Of a DNA stretch of 64,000 nucleotides, positions 55,349 through 64,000 are shown in pieces (within the stretch, counting starts at the first letter, position 1; every line of letters starts with the position of its first letter). Origin of the DNA: Solwaraspora sp. WMMD406. Its GTDB lineage: Bacteria > Actinomycetota > Actinomycetes > Mycobacteriales > Micromonosporaceae. The position numbers were made by a program, and so were the translations under genes. The DNA lies in assembly GCF_029626025.1 (NCBI RefSeq), contig NZ_JARUBF010000001.1, positions 1,922,001-1,986,000 of the forward strand, in the 5' to 3' direction. The notes beneath the pieces are model-generated. The model saw only the letters and a list, made by a program, of their open reading frames with translations, had not been told where the DNA came from and ran no database searches.

Positions 55349-55389
55349 GATGGGCCGGGTGGACGCAGTTGCCGTCCACTCGGCCCATC
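55349..55389 (+). terminator. Terminator after the first DUF4082 gene
   Basis: A 16-bp stem (55349-55364 with 55374-55389) containing a single G-T pair closes a 9-nt loop GCAGTTGCC. It begins 19 bp after the stop codon. Confidence 0.85.
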
Positions 55390-55722
55390 TCTTGGTCGAC
55401 GAGGCGGCGGTCCTCCCTGTCGGCTTGCCGACCGGGGGCCGCCGTGGAGTCGGATTCCGCGCTGGTCATTGTGGGCCAGCAGAGCACTTTCAGCCGGTGC
55501 GCAAGCACGACGGCGCAGCTCAACGCGGGTCGACCGCTGCTCGATCGGGTGCCGTGGGGTCTGATCGGGGTAGCATCGCAGCCTTGCGGAGCGGGTCCAC
55601 GCGACCGGACACTGGAAGCGTTGGGCGGGTGCCACCCGGCGAAGCTGCGCGTAGCCGCCTCTGCGCTGCCCATACCATGGACTTCAACGCCTAGACCTCG
55701 TCGCCCCGATGGAAGGACAGCA
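55390..55722. other. Intergenic region upstream of the wzz-like gene
   Basis: 333 bp after the terminator without a gene that shows codon bias. GGTAGCAT (about 55569-55576) and CATACCAT (about 55671-55678) are possible -10 boxes. It should contain the promoter of the wzz-wzy pair. Confidence 0.55.
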
Positions 55723-56955
55723 GTGGACTTTTGGGACCTCACCAAACTGCTGTTCAGGCGGTGGTACATCGCGACGCCGTTGCTGTTGATCTCGGTAGCC
55801 GCCGCCGGTTGGACGGGAACGAGTGTCCAACCGGACTATATCGCGACATCGTACGTACAGCTGATCCCGCCGACCGCCGCGAACACGCCGCCGGACGAGG
55901 ACACCCCGGCCTCGCCGCGTAACCCCTGGCTGGAGCTGGGTCTCGGGTCGTTGAGCCGGGCCGCCGCGTTGACCGTCCAGGACCAGGCCGTGCTCAAGCA
56001 GTTGGAAGCGGACGGATTCAGCGAGAACGTGGCGATCACGCTCGACAACCAGCAGCCGATCATGACGATCGAGGTGATCGGGGAGTCCGCGGAGCAGGCC
56101 ACCGAAACGTCCGAGGAGGTCGTCCGGCGACTCGAAGCGAGCGTGGTCGGCCTGCAGGCCGACTACGGCGCGAACGAGGAGAGCTTCATCACCGCCCGGC
56201 GGCTCGACCGCGGTGACAACATCCAGGAGGCCAACTCCAAGGTCAAGCGGGCGATGGTGGCGGTCGGCGGGGTCGGCGTGCTGCTCAGCGCCGCGCTCAC
56301 CATCGGCTTCGACGGGCTGATGCGTCGGCGGCGGCGGGGACCGGCGACCGGCGTACCGGTGAGCACCGGACCTGGTTCCGACGACACCATGAAGCTTCCG
56401 TCGGGCACCGCCGTGGCGACTCCGGAGATCTCGATCCGCTACGCGCCGTCGACCCGGCGTCCGACGAGCACCGACGGTGGACATTCCGGCGGCGTCTACA
56501 GCTCGGGTAGCCGGTCCGAGCGGCCGGACGACGTGCCGTCCGGTGCCCAGGCCAACCGGGGCGGTATTCCCTTCCCACGGGTGGCGGGACGGCCGGCACC
56601 GGGTTCCGGCGCGGGCTCGTCCAGCGTCGGCGCGACCTCCGGCGCGGGTGCTAACCCGGGCGGCGACGCCCGTGGCGGTCCAGGCGGCCCGCCGCGCGGT
56701 GCGGCCGGTGGCGACACCGCCGGTTCCGGGCTGCCGTCGGCGGGCCGGGGCACCGGGCCGCAGCCGGCGGGCGACAAAGCCGGGCAACCCGCCGACTCCG
56801 GCGGCTCGCGGGTGCCGAGGTCCCCGGACGCCGACGAGACCGCGGTGATCAGCGCGGTGCCGGCCGAAGACGCGACGATCATCCTCCCGATTCCTCCGGT
56901 CGGCCGGGACTCCTGGACCTCGGAGGTCTCCGAGAACGGGAGCCGGACGCGGTGA
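55723..56955 (+). CDS. Wzz-like polysaccharide co-polymerase
   Basis: 410 residues from GTG 55723 (GGAAGGAC about 6 nt upstream). Layout of a chain-length regulator: short cytoplasmic N-terminus MDFWDLTKLLFRRWY, membrane helix 1 (about 16-34), extracytoplasmic helical domain to about 185, and membrane helix 2 (MVAVGGVGVLLSAALTIGF). A ~200-residue disordered Gly/Ser/Pro-rich cytoplasmic tail follows. There is no Walker motif, so no fused tyrosine kinase. The stop overlaps the polymerase start by 4 bp (GTGA), so the two act together. Confidence 0.82.
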   Translation: MDFWDLTKLLFRRWYIATPLLLISVAAAGWTGTSVQPDYIATSYVQLIPPTAANTPPDEDTPASPRNPWLELGLGSLSRAAALTVQDQAVLKQLEADGFSENVAITLDNQQPIMTIEVIGESAEQATETSEEVVRRLEASVVGLQADYGANEESFITARRLDRGDNIQEANSKVKRAMVAVGGVGVLLSAALTIGFDGLMRRRRRGPATGVPVSTGPGSDDTMKLPSGTAVATPEISIRYAPSTRRPTSTDGGHSGGVYSSGSRSERPDDVPSGAQANRGGIPFPRVAGRPAPGSGAGSSSVGATSGAGANPGGDARGGPGGPPRGAAGGDTAGSGLPSAGRGTGPQPAGDKAGQPADSGGSRVPRSPDADETAVISAVPAEDATIILPIPPVGRDSWTSEVSENGSRTR

Positions 56956-58325
56956 CCCAGTCCGGGTTGCACCCGGCGGACCTGGAGCCGTCCTGGATCG
57001 GCGAGCGGACGTACGTCACCCGGCGACGGCTGACCCGGATCGACGCGCCGGTGCTGTTGTCGCTGATGATCTGCCTGCTCACCCTGATGCCGGCCCATCT
57101 CATCCTGCCCGGCATGACCGATCTCGGGCGTCCGGCGTTGGTCGTCGCTTTGCTGATGTGGTTCTGGTGGATGACCGCCCGGCTCAACTCCCGGCTCGTA
57201 CTCACCGGCCCGCAGCCGCTGCGCTGGGCGGTGCTCGCGTTCCTGCTGTCGATGCTGCTGTCGTACGCGATCGGGTTTCTGCGCGGGCTGACGATGATGG
57301 AAGCCAACTCGGCCGATCGGTGGATGCTCACGGCGGCGGCGATCTCCGGGGTGATCCTGCTGACCGCCGACGGGATGCCCAACTGGCAGCGGCTCGAAGG
57401 CGTACTGCGGGTCTTCGTCTACTGCTGCGCCTTCGTCGCGGTGATCGGGCTCATCCAGGCGTTCCTCTATCTCGACCTCACCCAGTACATGCGGATTCCC
57501 GGTCTGGAGATGAAGGGCTGGGTGGTCGGGCTGGAGATCCGGGGTGGCGGGGTCCGGGTGCCGAGCACCACCTTCCACTACATCGAGTTCAGCCTGCTGA
57601 TGGCGATGGCGCTGCCGTTCGGCATCCACTTCGCCAGGTTTGCCCAGACCCCTCGGCAGCGTCAGCTGTTCGGCTTCCTGGCCCTGCTGATCGCGGCGGC
57701 GATCCCGGCCACCATGTCCCGTACCGGGTTCGTCGCGCTCGGCATCGTGCTGCTGGTGCTGATGCCGATCTGGGGGTGGCGGATGCGGTACAACATGCTG
57801 GCCCTCGGCGCTGTCATGCTCGCCGGCATGGTGGTCGTCAAGCCAGCCCTGGTCAGCACCATCTCGACGATGTTCCTCGGGGCGAGCAGCGATCCGAGCA
57901 TCACCTCGCGCACCGAGCGGTACGACATGGTCGGCTACTACTTCAACCAGCGGCCCTGGTTCGGTCGCGGCACCGGCACCTGGGTCTCGCCGCAATATCA
58001 GTATCTCGACAATCAATGGCTGGCGTTCGCTCTCACCAACGGAATCATCGGTGTGATCGTGCTCGCCGGCCTGCATCTGAGCGCCATCGCACTCGTCATC
58101 GTCGCCCGGCGTCGCTCGTCGTCAGAGCGCGAACGGCACCTTTGTACGATTCTCATCGCCGTTCAGCTGGTCGCGATCGCCGCTGGGTTCACCTTCGACT
58201 CGCTGAGCTTCAGCACCTACGCGACCGCCATGTCGCTGATGGTCGGCCTCTGTGGTGCGGTGTGGCGACTCAGTCACCCGGCGTTGATGATCCGTACGTC
58301 GACCCCGAGATGGTTCGGGGCCTGA
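56952..58325 (+). CDS. O-antigen polymerase/ligase-like protein (Wzy/WaaL family)
   Basis: 457 residues with about 11 membrane helices and the large extracytoplasmic loop near the end (TSRTERYDMVGYYFNQRPWFGRGTGTW), where the R-x-x-x-W and GxG pattern matches the Wzy_C/O-antigen ligase family. It would polymerise or ligate lipid-linked repeat units outside the membrane. GTG start overlaps the wzz-like gene. Confidence 0.88.
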   Translation: MTQSGLHPADLEPSWIGERTYVTRRRLTRIDAPVLLSLMICLLTLMPAHLILPGMTDLGRPALVVALLMWFWWMTARLNSRLVLTGPQPLRWAVLAFLLSMLLSYAIGFLRGLTMMEANSADRWMLTAAAISGVILLTADGMPNWQRLEGVLRVFVYCCAFVAVIGLIQAFLYLDLTQYMRIPGLEMKGWVVGLEIRGGGVRVPSTTFHYIEFSLLMAMALPFGIHFARFAQTPRQRQLFGFLALLIAAAIPATMSRTGFVALGIVLLVLMPIWGWRMRYNMLALGAVMLAGMVVVKPALVSTISTMFLGASSDPSITSRTERYDMVGYYFNQRPWFGRGTGTWVSPQYQYLDNQWLAFALTNGIIGVIVLAGLHLSAIALVIVARRRSSSERERHLCTILIAVQLVAIAAGFTFDSLSFSTYATAMSLMVGLCGAVWRLSHPALMIRTSTPRWFGA

Positions 58326-58510
58326 GCTGATCCGTCGGCCGCCGACGCCCCTTCGCGTATCCACAGTGGTGTTTCTGACTCCACGTTCAGCGCAATTATC
58401 CATTGATCTCGTTGTCCGTCGGGGTGCGTGATTCCGGACGGTCATGCCCGCCTGTCCGAAGGGCTGATCCCGGCCCGACCGGCGTCGACACAGGCGGTAT
58501 GCATGCCTGG

Positions 58511-58538
58511 TTGTGAGCTGGACTCGCACTGGTAGCGT
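58511..58538 (+). promoter_or_regulatory. Promoter candidate for the large DUF4082 gene
   Basis: TTGTGA (58511-58516), 16-bp spacer, TAGCGT (58533-58538), about 65 bp before the GTG. The -10 is the same TAGCGT used by the SPFH promoter candidate. Confidence 0.5.
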
Positions 58539-58603
58539 CGGCGCTGCCATAGCCCGGGGGACACGCGGGACATCCGCGTCGGGCGGCTCCTGGAGGGAGT
58601 GCA

Positions 58604-61600
58604 GTGAGGGCGGTCGCATCTGTTCTGACCCGCCGGGTCAACCGGCGGATCGGTTCCGTCGCCATGGCGGCGACGCTGTTCGTGAGTCTCGTGGTCGCCA
58701 TGCCCGCTGCGTCGGCGGCCGCTGATCCCTGCGCCCCTCCCGTGAACGTCATCGCCTGTGAGAACAGCAAACCGGGCACGCCGAAGTCGGCCTGGGACAT
58801 CTGGCAGGTCGGTGACCCGACCATTCAGGGTTTCGCCACCGAGATCACCGTCAACGTGGGCGGACAGGTCGGGTTCAAGGTGACCACCGACGCGCCGGGC
58901 TACACCATCAAGATCTACCGCCTCGGCTGGTACGGCGGCGACGGCGCGCGCGAGTGGGCGACCCTGCAGCCGAGCCTGCCGCTGGCCGACAACTCGCCCG
59001 AGGACTGCGTACACGCCCAGGACACCCAGTTGTTCGACTGCGGGACCTGGGAAGTCGGCACCACCTGGAACGTGCCGGTCGACGCGGTCTCCGGCGTCTA
59101 CATCGCCCGGCTGATCCGTTCGGACACCGGCGGCGACAGCCACGTCCCGTTCATCGTCCGCGACGACAGCAGCACCTCCCAGATGGTCTTCCAGACCTCC
59201 GACACCACCTGGCAGGCGTACAACACCTACGGTGGGGCCAGCTTCTACGAGGGCGCGGCACCGGTCAATCGCGCCTACAAGCTCAGCTACAACCGGCCGT
59301 TCGCCACCCGCGCGGTGGGCAACGGACGAGACTATCTGTTCGCCAACGAATACCCGATGATCCGATTCCTGGAACGCAACGGGTACGACGTGAGCTACAT
59401 CAGCGGTCTCGACGCGGACATTCGCGGTGATCTGCTGCTCAACCATCAGGCGTACGTCTCGGTCGGGCACGACGAGTACTGGTCGCCGCAGCAACGGGCC
59501 AACGTCGAAGCCGCCCGCGACGCCGGCGTGCACCTCGCCTTCTTCACCGGCAACGAGGTCTATTGGAAGACCCGCTGGGAAAACAGCGTCGACGGCAACG
59601 GCACGCCGTACCGGACGCTGGTCTGTTACAAGGAGACCTGGGCCGGCGCGGACATCGACCCGACCGACGAATGGACCGGGGTCTGGCGGGATCCGCGGTT
59701 CCCGACCGGCGAGGTGCGCGAGCCGGAGAACTCCCTGGTCGGCAACCTCTACATGGCCAACAACACCGACCTCGCCATGCAGGTCCCGGCAGAACAGGGC
59801 AAGCTGCGCTTCTGGCGCAACAGCGGGGTCGCCGGCCTGACCCCGGGGCAGACCGCCACCCTTGCCCCGCACACAGTCGGCTACGAGTCCAACGAGGACC
59901 TCGACAACGGCTTCCGGCCACCGGGCACCTTCCGGCTGTCCACCACCACCGGCTACACCCCGGAGTACCTCGTCGGCTACGGTCCGGACGTCGAGGAGGG
60001 TGAGACCACCCACCACATGACCCTGTACCGGGCGGCCAGCGGCGCGCTCGTCTTCGGGGCCGGCACCATCCAGTGGTCCTGGGGCCTCGACGCCGTCCAT
60101 GACGGCGGTTCCGGCGCGTCGGCCGACCCGAACATCCAGCAGGCCACCGTCAACCTCTTCGCCGACATGGGCGTCGCGCCGACCACCCCGATGGCCGGGA
60201 TCATGGTCACCGGACCGTCCACCGACGCACTCGCCCCGACCGCCAGCATCACCGCTCCGGTCGACGGCACCGCAGTCGCCCACGGGTCGCTGGTGACCGT
60301 GACCGGTTCGGCGATGGACGCCGGTGGCGGCCTCGTCGCCGGGGTCGAGGTGTCCACCAACGGCGGTGCCACCTGGCATCCCGCCACCACCGGCACCTCC
60401 ACCTGGACCTACCAATTCCACGCCAGCGACACCTCCGCGCACACCCTGCTGGCCCGGGCGGTCGACGACAGCGGAAACCTCGGCGACCCGTCGGCACCGG
60501 TCGGTCTGTCGGTGAACGGCCCCTACACACTGTTCGGTGAGCGGGTACCGGACCACCCGGTGTTCGTCGAGAAGGATCCGCAGACCGGCATCGCCCTGGA
60601 TCCCCAGCCGGAGGTGGAACTCGGCGTACGGTTCACCCCGCAGATCGACGGCCTGATCACCGGGCTGCGGTTCTACAAGGGCGAAGGCAACGTCGGCACC
60701 CACCGGGGCACGCTGTGGACCAACGGCGGCACCGAGCTCGCCTCGGCGACCTTCACCGACGAGAGTGGCACCGGCTGGCAGCAGGTCGGGTTCGCCACGC
60801 CCGTACCGGTCTCGGCCGGCACCAGCTACGTGGCGTCCTATCGGGCGCCGCAGGGCCACTACGCCAGCGACCCGGGCTTCTTCACCACCGATCACCTGTC
60901 CGGGCCACTGATGGCACCCAAGACCGACGGTGCCGTCGGCAACGGCCTCTACCGGTACGACGGCGGGTTCCCCAACCAGTCGTACGGGGGCGCCAACTAC
61001 TACGTCGACGTCACCTTCGTCACGGCGGAGAATGCCCCGCCGTCGGTGTCGACGACCGTACCGACCGGCAACGCGGCGAACGTGCCGACCGACCAGGCGC
61101 CGTCGGCTGTCTTCTCCAAGCCGGTCGACGACGCGACGATCGCGTTCGACCTGGTCGACGGGGACGGCCAGCCGGTGCCCGGCACGGTCGACTACGACGA
61201 GACCGCCCGGCGGGCCACCTTCACGCCGGCCGTACCGCTCGCCGAGGCCACCACGTACACCGCGACCGTGCTGGCCAGCGACGACGTCGGGGTACCGATG
61301 GGCGCGCCGTACTCGTGGTCGTTCACCACCGAGTTCTCCCAGCAGGTGGTAACCCTGTTCGAGACCGACGCCGTACCCGAGGTGACCTCGACCGGCGAGA
61401 ACACTGCGGTCGAGGTGGGGGTCAAGTTCACCCCGGCGGTGGACGGGCAGGTCGTGGGGATGCGGTTCTTCCGGGGGCCGGGTAACACGGGTAGTCAGGT
61501 GGGTCGGTTGTGGCCGGTGGGTGGGGGGAGCCCGTTGGCGGAGGTGACGTTCCCGGAGGGGTCGACGACGGGGTGGCAGTCGGCGGCGTTCGGGCAGCCG

Positions 61601-63313
61601 GTGTCGGTGTCGGCGGGTACGACGTACGTGTTGTCGTACTACGCGCCGAACGGCAACTACGCCTACGACACCGGGTTCTTCAGCTCGGCGCACAGCCGGG
61701 GTCCGCTGAGCGCGCCGAGCGGCGACAACGGCGTCTACACCTACGACGGTGGAATCCCGAGCCTCAGCTACAACTCGGCCAACTACTGGGTCGACCCGTA
61801 CTTCCTGCCCAGCGGTGACCAGCCGACGCCGACCCCCACGCCGACCACCGGTCCCGGTGCGCCGACGGTGACCGCGACCGATCCGGTCGCGGCCGCCGCC
61901 GAGGTCCAGCCGGACACCACGGTGTCGGTGGTCTTCTCCGCCGACACCGGTGACGCGACGATCGAGTTCATGCTGTTCGATTCGACCGACACCCCGGTGC
62001 CCGGCACCGTCGACTACGACGCCTCGACCCGGATGGCCACCTTCACCCCGACCGCCCCGTTGGACCAGATGACCAGTTACACCGCGTCGGTACGGGTCGT
62101 CGTCTCCGGTGGCGCCGCGATGGGCGCACCGTACACCTGGTCGTTCACCACCACGTTCACCGATGAGGTGGTGACCCTGTTGGAGCCGGACGGGCTGCCG
62201 CAGCAGTCGTCCTCCGGGGACAGCACCGCCGTGGAGCTCGGCATGCGGTTCACGCCGGCGGTGGACGGGCAGGTCGTGGGGATGCGGTTCTTCCGGGGGC
62301 CGGGTAACACGGGTAGTCAGGTGGGTCGGTTGTGGCCGGTGGGTGGGGGGAGCCCGTTGGCGGAGGTGACGTTCCCGGAGGGGTCGACGACGGGGTGGCA
62401 GTCGGCGGCGTTCGGGCAGCCGGTGTCGGTGTCGGCGGGTACGACGTATGTGTTGTCGTACTACGCGCCGAACGGCAACTACGCCTTCGACGGCGGGTTC
62501 TTCAGTTCGGCGTACAGCCGGGGTCCGTTGAGCGCACCGGGCGGTGCCAATGGTCTCTACCGCTACGGACCCGGCGGCGGGTTCCCCACCGAGAGCTACA
62601 ACTCGGCCAACTACTGGGTGGATCCGTTGTTCCTGCCGGCCGGCAGTGGCGGCCCGGCACCGGATCCGGACGCCAGCCCGTCGCCGGGCACACCCGGGCC
62701 GTCCCCGGACCCGACGCCGAGCGGTTCGGCCTCGCCGACCGCGTCGCCGTCACCGAGCGCCTCGCCTTCGGCGTCGCCCAGCGCCAGCGCGTCGCCGGAG
62801 CCGACGGCGTCGCCGGGCCCGACCGAGCCGTTGCCGCCGGTGAGCATCTTCGGTCCGGAGGACGTGCCGCAGAGCGCCAGTTGGGCGGACACCGACGCGG
62901 TCGAGGTGGGCGTCCGGTTCCGGGCCGACGTGCCCGGTACGGTCACCGGGGTCCGGTTCTACAAAGGTCCGGGCAACACCGGCACCCATCGTGGTTCGAT
63001 CTGGACCGCCGACGGCGTACGGCTGGCGACCGCCGTGTTCACCGACGAGACGGAGTCGGGCTGGCAGACGGTGACGTTCGACCAGCCGGTGCCGATCCTG
63101 GCCGACACCACCTACGTGGCCTCCTACCACACCTCCGTCGGGCAGTACGCGGTGACGGCGAACCAGTTCGCCACCGAGGAACTCGATCGGGCACCATTGC
63201 ACGTGCTGGTCGGCGGTGGCGCCTACCACTACGACCCGTACGGCTGGGTGTTCCCCGGCTATTCGGTCAATCACAACTACTGGGTGGATGTCGTGTTCAC
63301 GCCTAACTCTTGA
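58604..63313 (+). CDS. Large secreted multidomain protein: DUF6605-like catalytic region, Ig-like domains and four DUF4082 modules
   Basis: 1,569 residues. GTG 58604 has GGAGGGAG 4 nt upstream. Signal peptide 1-40 (ending ASAAADPC). Residues ~45-530 match the N,N-dimethylformamidase beta-subunit-like/DUF6605 region (SAWDIWQVGDPTIQGFATEI, YRLGWYGGDGAR, VGHDEYWSPQQRANVEAARDAGVHLAFFTGNEVYWKTRWE). Ig-like domains lie at ~545-640, ~808-905 and ~1080-1170. DUF4082 modules lie at ~640-805, ~910-1065, ~1170-1335 and ~1425-1569, the last after a Pro/Ser/Ala linker. DUF4082 probably binds glycans; the N-terminal region's reaction is unknown. Likely acts on the polymer made by neighbouring genes. Confidence 0.85.
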   Translation: MRAVASVLTRRVNRRIGSVAMAATLFVSLVVAMPAASAAADPCAPPVNVIACENSKPGTPKSAWDIWQVGDPTIQGFATEITVNVGGQVGFKVTTDAPGYTIKIYRLGWYGGDGAREWATLQPSLPLADNSPEDCVHAQDTQLFDCGTWEVGTTWNVPVDAVSGVYIARLIRSDTGGDSHVPFIVRDDSSTSQMVFQTSDTTWQAYNTYGGASFYEGAAPVNRAYKLSYNRPFATRAVGNGRDYLFANEYPMIRFLERNGYDVSYISGLDADIRGDLLLNHQAYVSVGHDEYWSPQQRANVEAARDAGVHLAFFTGNEVYWKTRWENSVDGNGTPYRTLVCYKETWAGADIDPTDEWTGVWRDPRFPTGEVREPENSLVGNLYMANNTDLAMQVPAEQGKLRFWRNSGVAGLTPGQTATLAPHTVGYESNEDLDNGFRPPGTFRLSTTTGYTPEYLVGYGPDVEEGETTHHMTLYRAASGALVFGAGTIQWSWGLDAVHDGGSGASADPNIQQATVNLFADMGVAPTTPMAGIMVTGPSTDALAPTASITAPVDGTAVAHGSLVTVTGSAMDAGGGLVAGVEVSTNGGATWHPATTGTSTWTYQFHASDTSAHTLLARAVDDSGNLGDPSAPVGLSVNGPYTLFGERVPDHPVFVEKDPQTGIALDPQPEVELGVRFTPQIDGLITGLRFYKGEGNVGTHRGTLWTNGGTELASATFTDESGTGWQQVGFATPVPVSAGTSYVASYRAPQGHYASDPGFFTTDHLSGPLMAPKTDGAVGNGLYRYDGGFPNQSYGGANYYVDVTFVTAENAPPSVSTTVPTGNAANVPTDQAPSAVFSKPVDDATIAFDLVDGDGQPVPGTVDYDETARRATFTPAVPLAEATTYTATVLASDDVGVPMGAPYSWSFTTEFSQQVVTLFETDAVPEVTSTGENTAVEVGVKFTPAVDGQVVGMRFFRGPGNTGSQVGRLWPVGGGSPLAEVTFPEGSTTGWQSAAFGQPVSVSAGTTYVLSYYAPNGNYAYDTGFFSSAHSRGPLSAPSGDNGVYTYDGGIPSLSYNSANYWVDPYFLPSGDQPTPTPTPTTGPGAPTVTATDPVAAAAEVQPDTTVSVVFSADTGDATIEFMLFDSTDTPVPGTVDYDASTRMATFTPTAPLDQMTSYTASVRVVVSGGAAMGAPYTWSFTTTFTDEVVTLLEPDGLPQQSSSGDSTAVELGMRFTPAVDGQVVGMRFFRGPGNTGSQVGRLWPVGGGSPLAEVTFPEGSTTGWQSAAFGQPVSVSAGTTYVLSYYAPNGNYAFDGGFFSSAYSRGPLSAPGGANGLYRYGPGGGFPTESYNSANYWVDPLFLPAGSGGPAPDPDASPSPGTPGPSPDPTPSGSASPTASPSPSASPSASPSASASPEPTASPGPTEPLPPVSIFGPEDVPQSASWADTDAVEVGVRFRADVPGTVTGVRFYKGPGNTGTHRGSIWTADGVRLATAVFTDETESGWQTVTFDQPVPILADTTYVASYHTSVGQYAVTANQFATEELDRAPLHVLVGGGAYHYDPYGWVFPGYSVNHNYWVDVVFTPNS
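61433..61664 (+). repeat. 232-bp near-identical repeat, copy A (in DUF4082 module 2)
   Basis: Identical to 62255-62486 except for one base (61627 C versus T). The block encodes AVDGQVVGMRFFRGPGNTGS and on to the NYA segment. Its codons are GTG/GGG/GGT/TTG/CCG rich, whereas flanking codons mostly end in C. Confidence 0.95.
62255..62486 (+). repeat. 232-bp near-identical repeat, copy B (in DUF4082 module 3)
   Basis: Second copy, 822 bp downstream and in frame. Outside the block, modules 2 and 3 diverge much more, so the identity reflects a recent conversion or duplication event rather than the age of the modules. Confidence 0.95.
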
Positions 63314-63383
63314 AGCTGGTTCCGGTCAGGCCGTTGAATCATCCGCAGGGGTGGCAACTGCCGCCGGCGTCGAAGGGATATCC

Positions 63384-64000
63384 GTGCGCATCCTCACCTG
63401 CCTGCACACGCTCGAGATCGGCGGCACCCAGATCAACGCCATCGAGATCGCGGCGACCGTCGCCCAACTCGGGCACGAGGTGATCATTTACGGTCCGGAC
63501 GGCGAACTGCGGAGCATGATCGACAAGTGGGGACTGGAGTTCGTACCGGCACCCCCGAAGGGGGAGGCGCCCTCGCCGCGTAACGTCGCCGCGATCGCCG
63601 ACGTGGTGCGGCGTCGCGGCATCGACCTGGTGCACGCCTACGAGTGGGCGCCTACCCTGGAGACCGCGTACGGTGCCTACCTGCGCCAGGGCGTCCCGCT
63701 GGTGGTGACGGTGCTCTCCATGGAGGTGCCGGCCTGGGTGCCCCGCCATCTGCCGCTGATCGTCGGCACCGAGCAGATCGCGGCGCAGGAGCGGCCGCAC
63801 CGGGCCGAGGTGCACGTGATCGAGCCACCGATCGACACGACGGCCAACGCCCCGGTGGTGGATCCGGCCGCCGTCGAGGCGGCCCGGCGCGGCCTCGGGG
63901 TGGCCGCCGACGAACTCGCGGTGGTCTCGGTGTCCCGGCTGGTGCCGGAGCTCAAACTGGAAGGGCTGCTCGCCGCCACCCGGGCGATGGGTCGGCTCGA
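63384..64000 (+). CDS. Family 4 glycosyltransferase, N-terminal part (cut by window end)
   Basis: 205 codons from GTG 63384 (GAAGGG 6 nt upstream), open to the window end. MRILTCLHTLEIGGTQINAIEIAATVAQLGHEV is the GT-B N-terminal strand-loop-helix with the G-G-x-x loop. LVHAYEWAPTLETAYGAYLRQGVPLVVTV completes the acceptor domain, and VVSVSRLVPELKLEGLLAATRAMGRL begins the nucleotide-sugar domain where family members read R-x-x-x-x-K. It continues the polysaccharide locus. Confidence 0.88.
   Translation, partial: MRILTCLHTLEIGGTQINAIEIAATVAQLGHEVIIYGPDGELRSMIDKWGLEFVPAPPKGEAPSPRNVAAIADVVRRRGIDLVHAYEWAPTLETAYGAYLRQGVPLVVTVLSMEVPAWVPRHLPLIVGTEQIAAQERPHRAEVHVIEPPIDTTANAPVVDPAAVEAARRGLGVAADELAVVSVSRLVPELKLEGLLAATRAMGRL

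Noticed and set aside
58442-61693. Minus-strand open frame of 1,083 codons
   Set aside because: It mirrors the DUF4082 gene; composition is Arg/Gly/Val-rich with no recognisable domain and codon bias belongs to the plus strand.

Overview
The window is 64 kb of very GC-rich DNA with strongly C/G-ending codons, frequent GTG/TTG starts and GC-rich hairpins without U-tracts as terminators. The core gene order (lysA-hom-thrC ... thrB-rho-rpmE-prfA-prmC-tsaC-phosphatase-atp operon-DUF2550-adenosyltransferase-murA ... nucS) is that of an actinobacterial chromosome. A short DivIVA protein paired with a mini-GntR regulator, NucS mismatch repair and the DUF559-type protein suggest Micromonosporaceae (Micromonospora or a relative). 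This is inferred from gene content and protein resemblance; no rRNA gene is present. I saw no tRNA, rRNA or CRISPR array.

Layout. 1-11.1 kb: the end of lysA, then hom and thrC; thrB follows only after a 7.2 kb accessory block (MarR regulator with a perfect palindromic operator, RND pump, MFS exporter, and an SPFH/ribbon-helix-helix pair with its own palindromic operator). 11.4-19.1 kb: transcription termination and translation genes (rho, rpmE, prfA, prmC, tsaC), with a cytosolic TPR-GGDEF diguanylate cyclase pointing the other way. 19.2-28.9 kb: the F1Fo ATP synthase genes; a terminator and an LCP-family cell-wall ligase gene separate atpD from atpC. 29-32.5 kb: VOC protein, PduO-type adenosyltransferase, a MurA with Asp in place of the catalytic Cys, and a 3-hydroxyacyl-CoA dehydrogenase.

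32.5-36 kb is the most disturbed region. Two exactly identical 59-bp hairpins flank a DUF559-like gene that has been destroyed by an IS200/IS605 element carrying divergent tnpA and tnpB, recognisable end hairpins and a probable TnpB guide RNA. The second hairpin also ends a convergent, frameshifted DivIVA-domain gene that has no usable in-frame start. 36-41.8 kb: a block of ABC exporters, two genes leftward and four rightward behind a YtrA-type GntR regulator with an inverted-repeat operator. 41.8-50 kb: polysaccharide deacetylase, DUF4126 protein, NucS, aldehyde dehydrogenase, tail-anchored FHA protein, a double-length 3-hydroxyacyl-CoA dehydrogenase with a decayed second half, a small zinc-ribbon protein and a hydrolase.

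50-64 kb is an exopolysaccharide locus: two GT2 glycosyltransferases, a WecG/TagA-type transferase, a Wzz-like co-polymerase, a Wzy/WaaL-like polymerase, a GT4 glycosyltransferase running off the window end, and two large secreted proteins built around DUF4082 modules. The larger one (1,569 aa) has four DUF4082 copies, two of which share a 232-bp block with one mismatch and codon use unlike its surroundings. Short tandem repeats with unrelated 9-25 bp units recur close to stop codons throughout the window.
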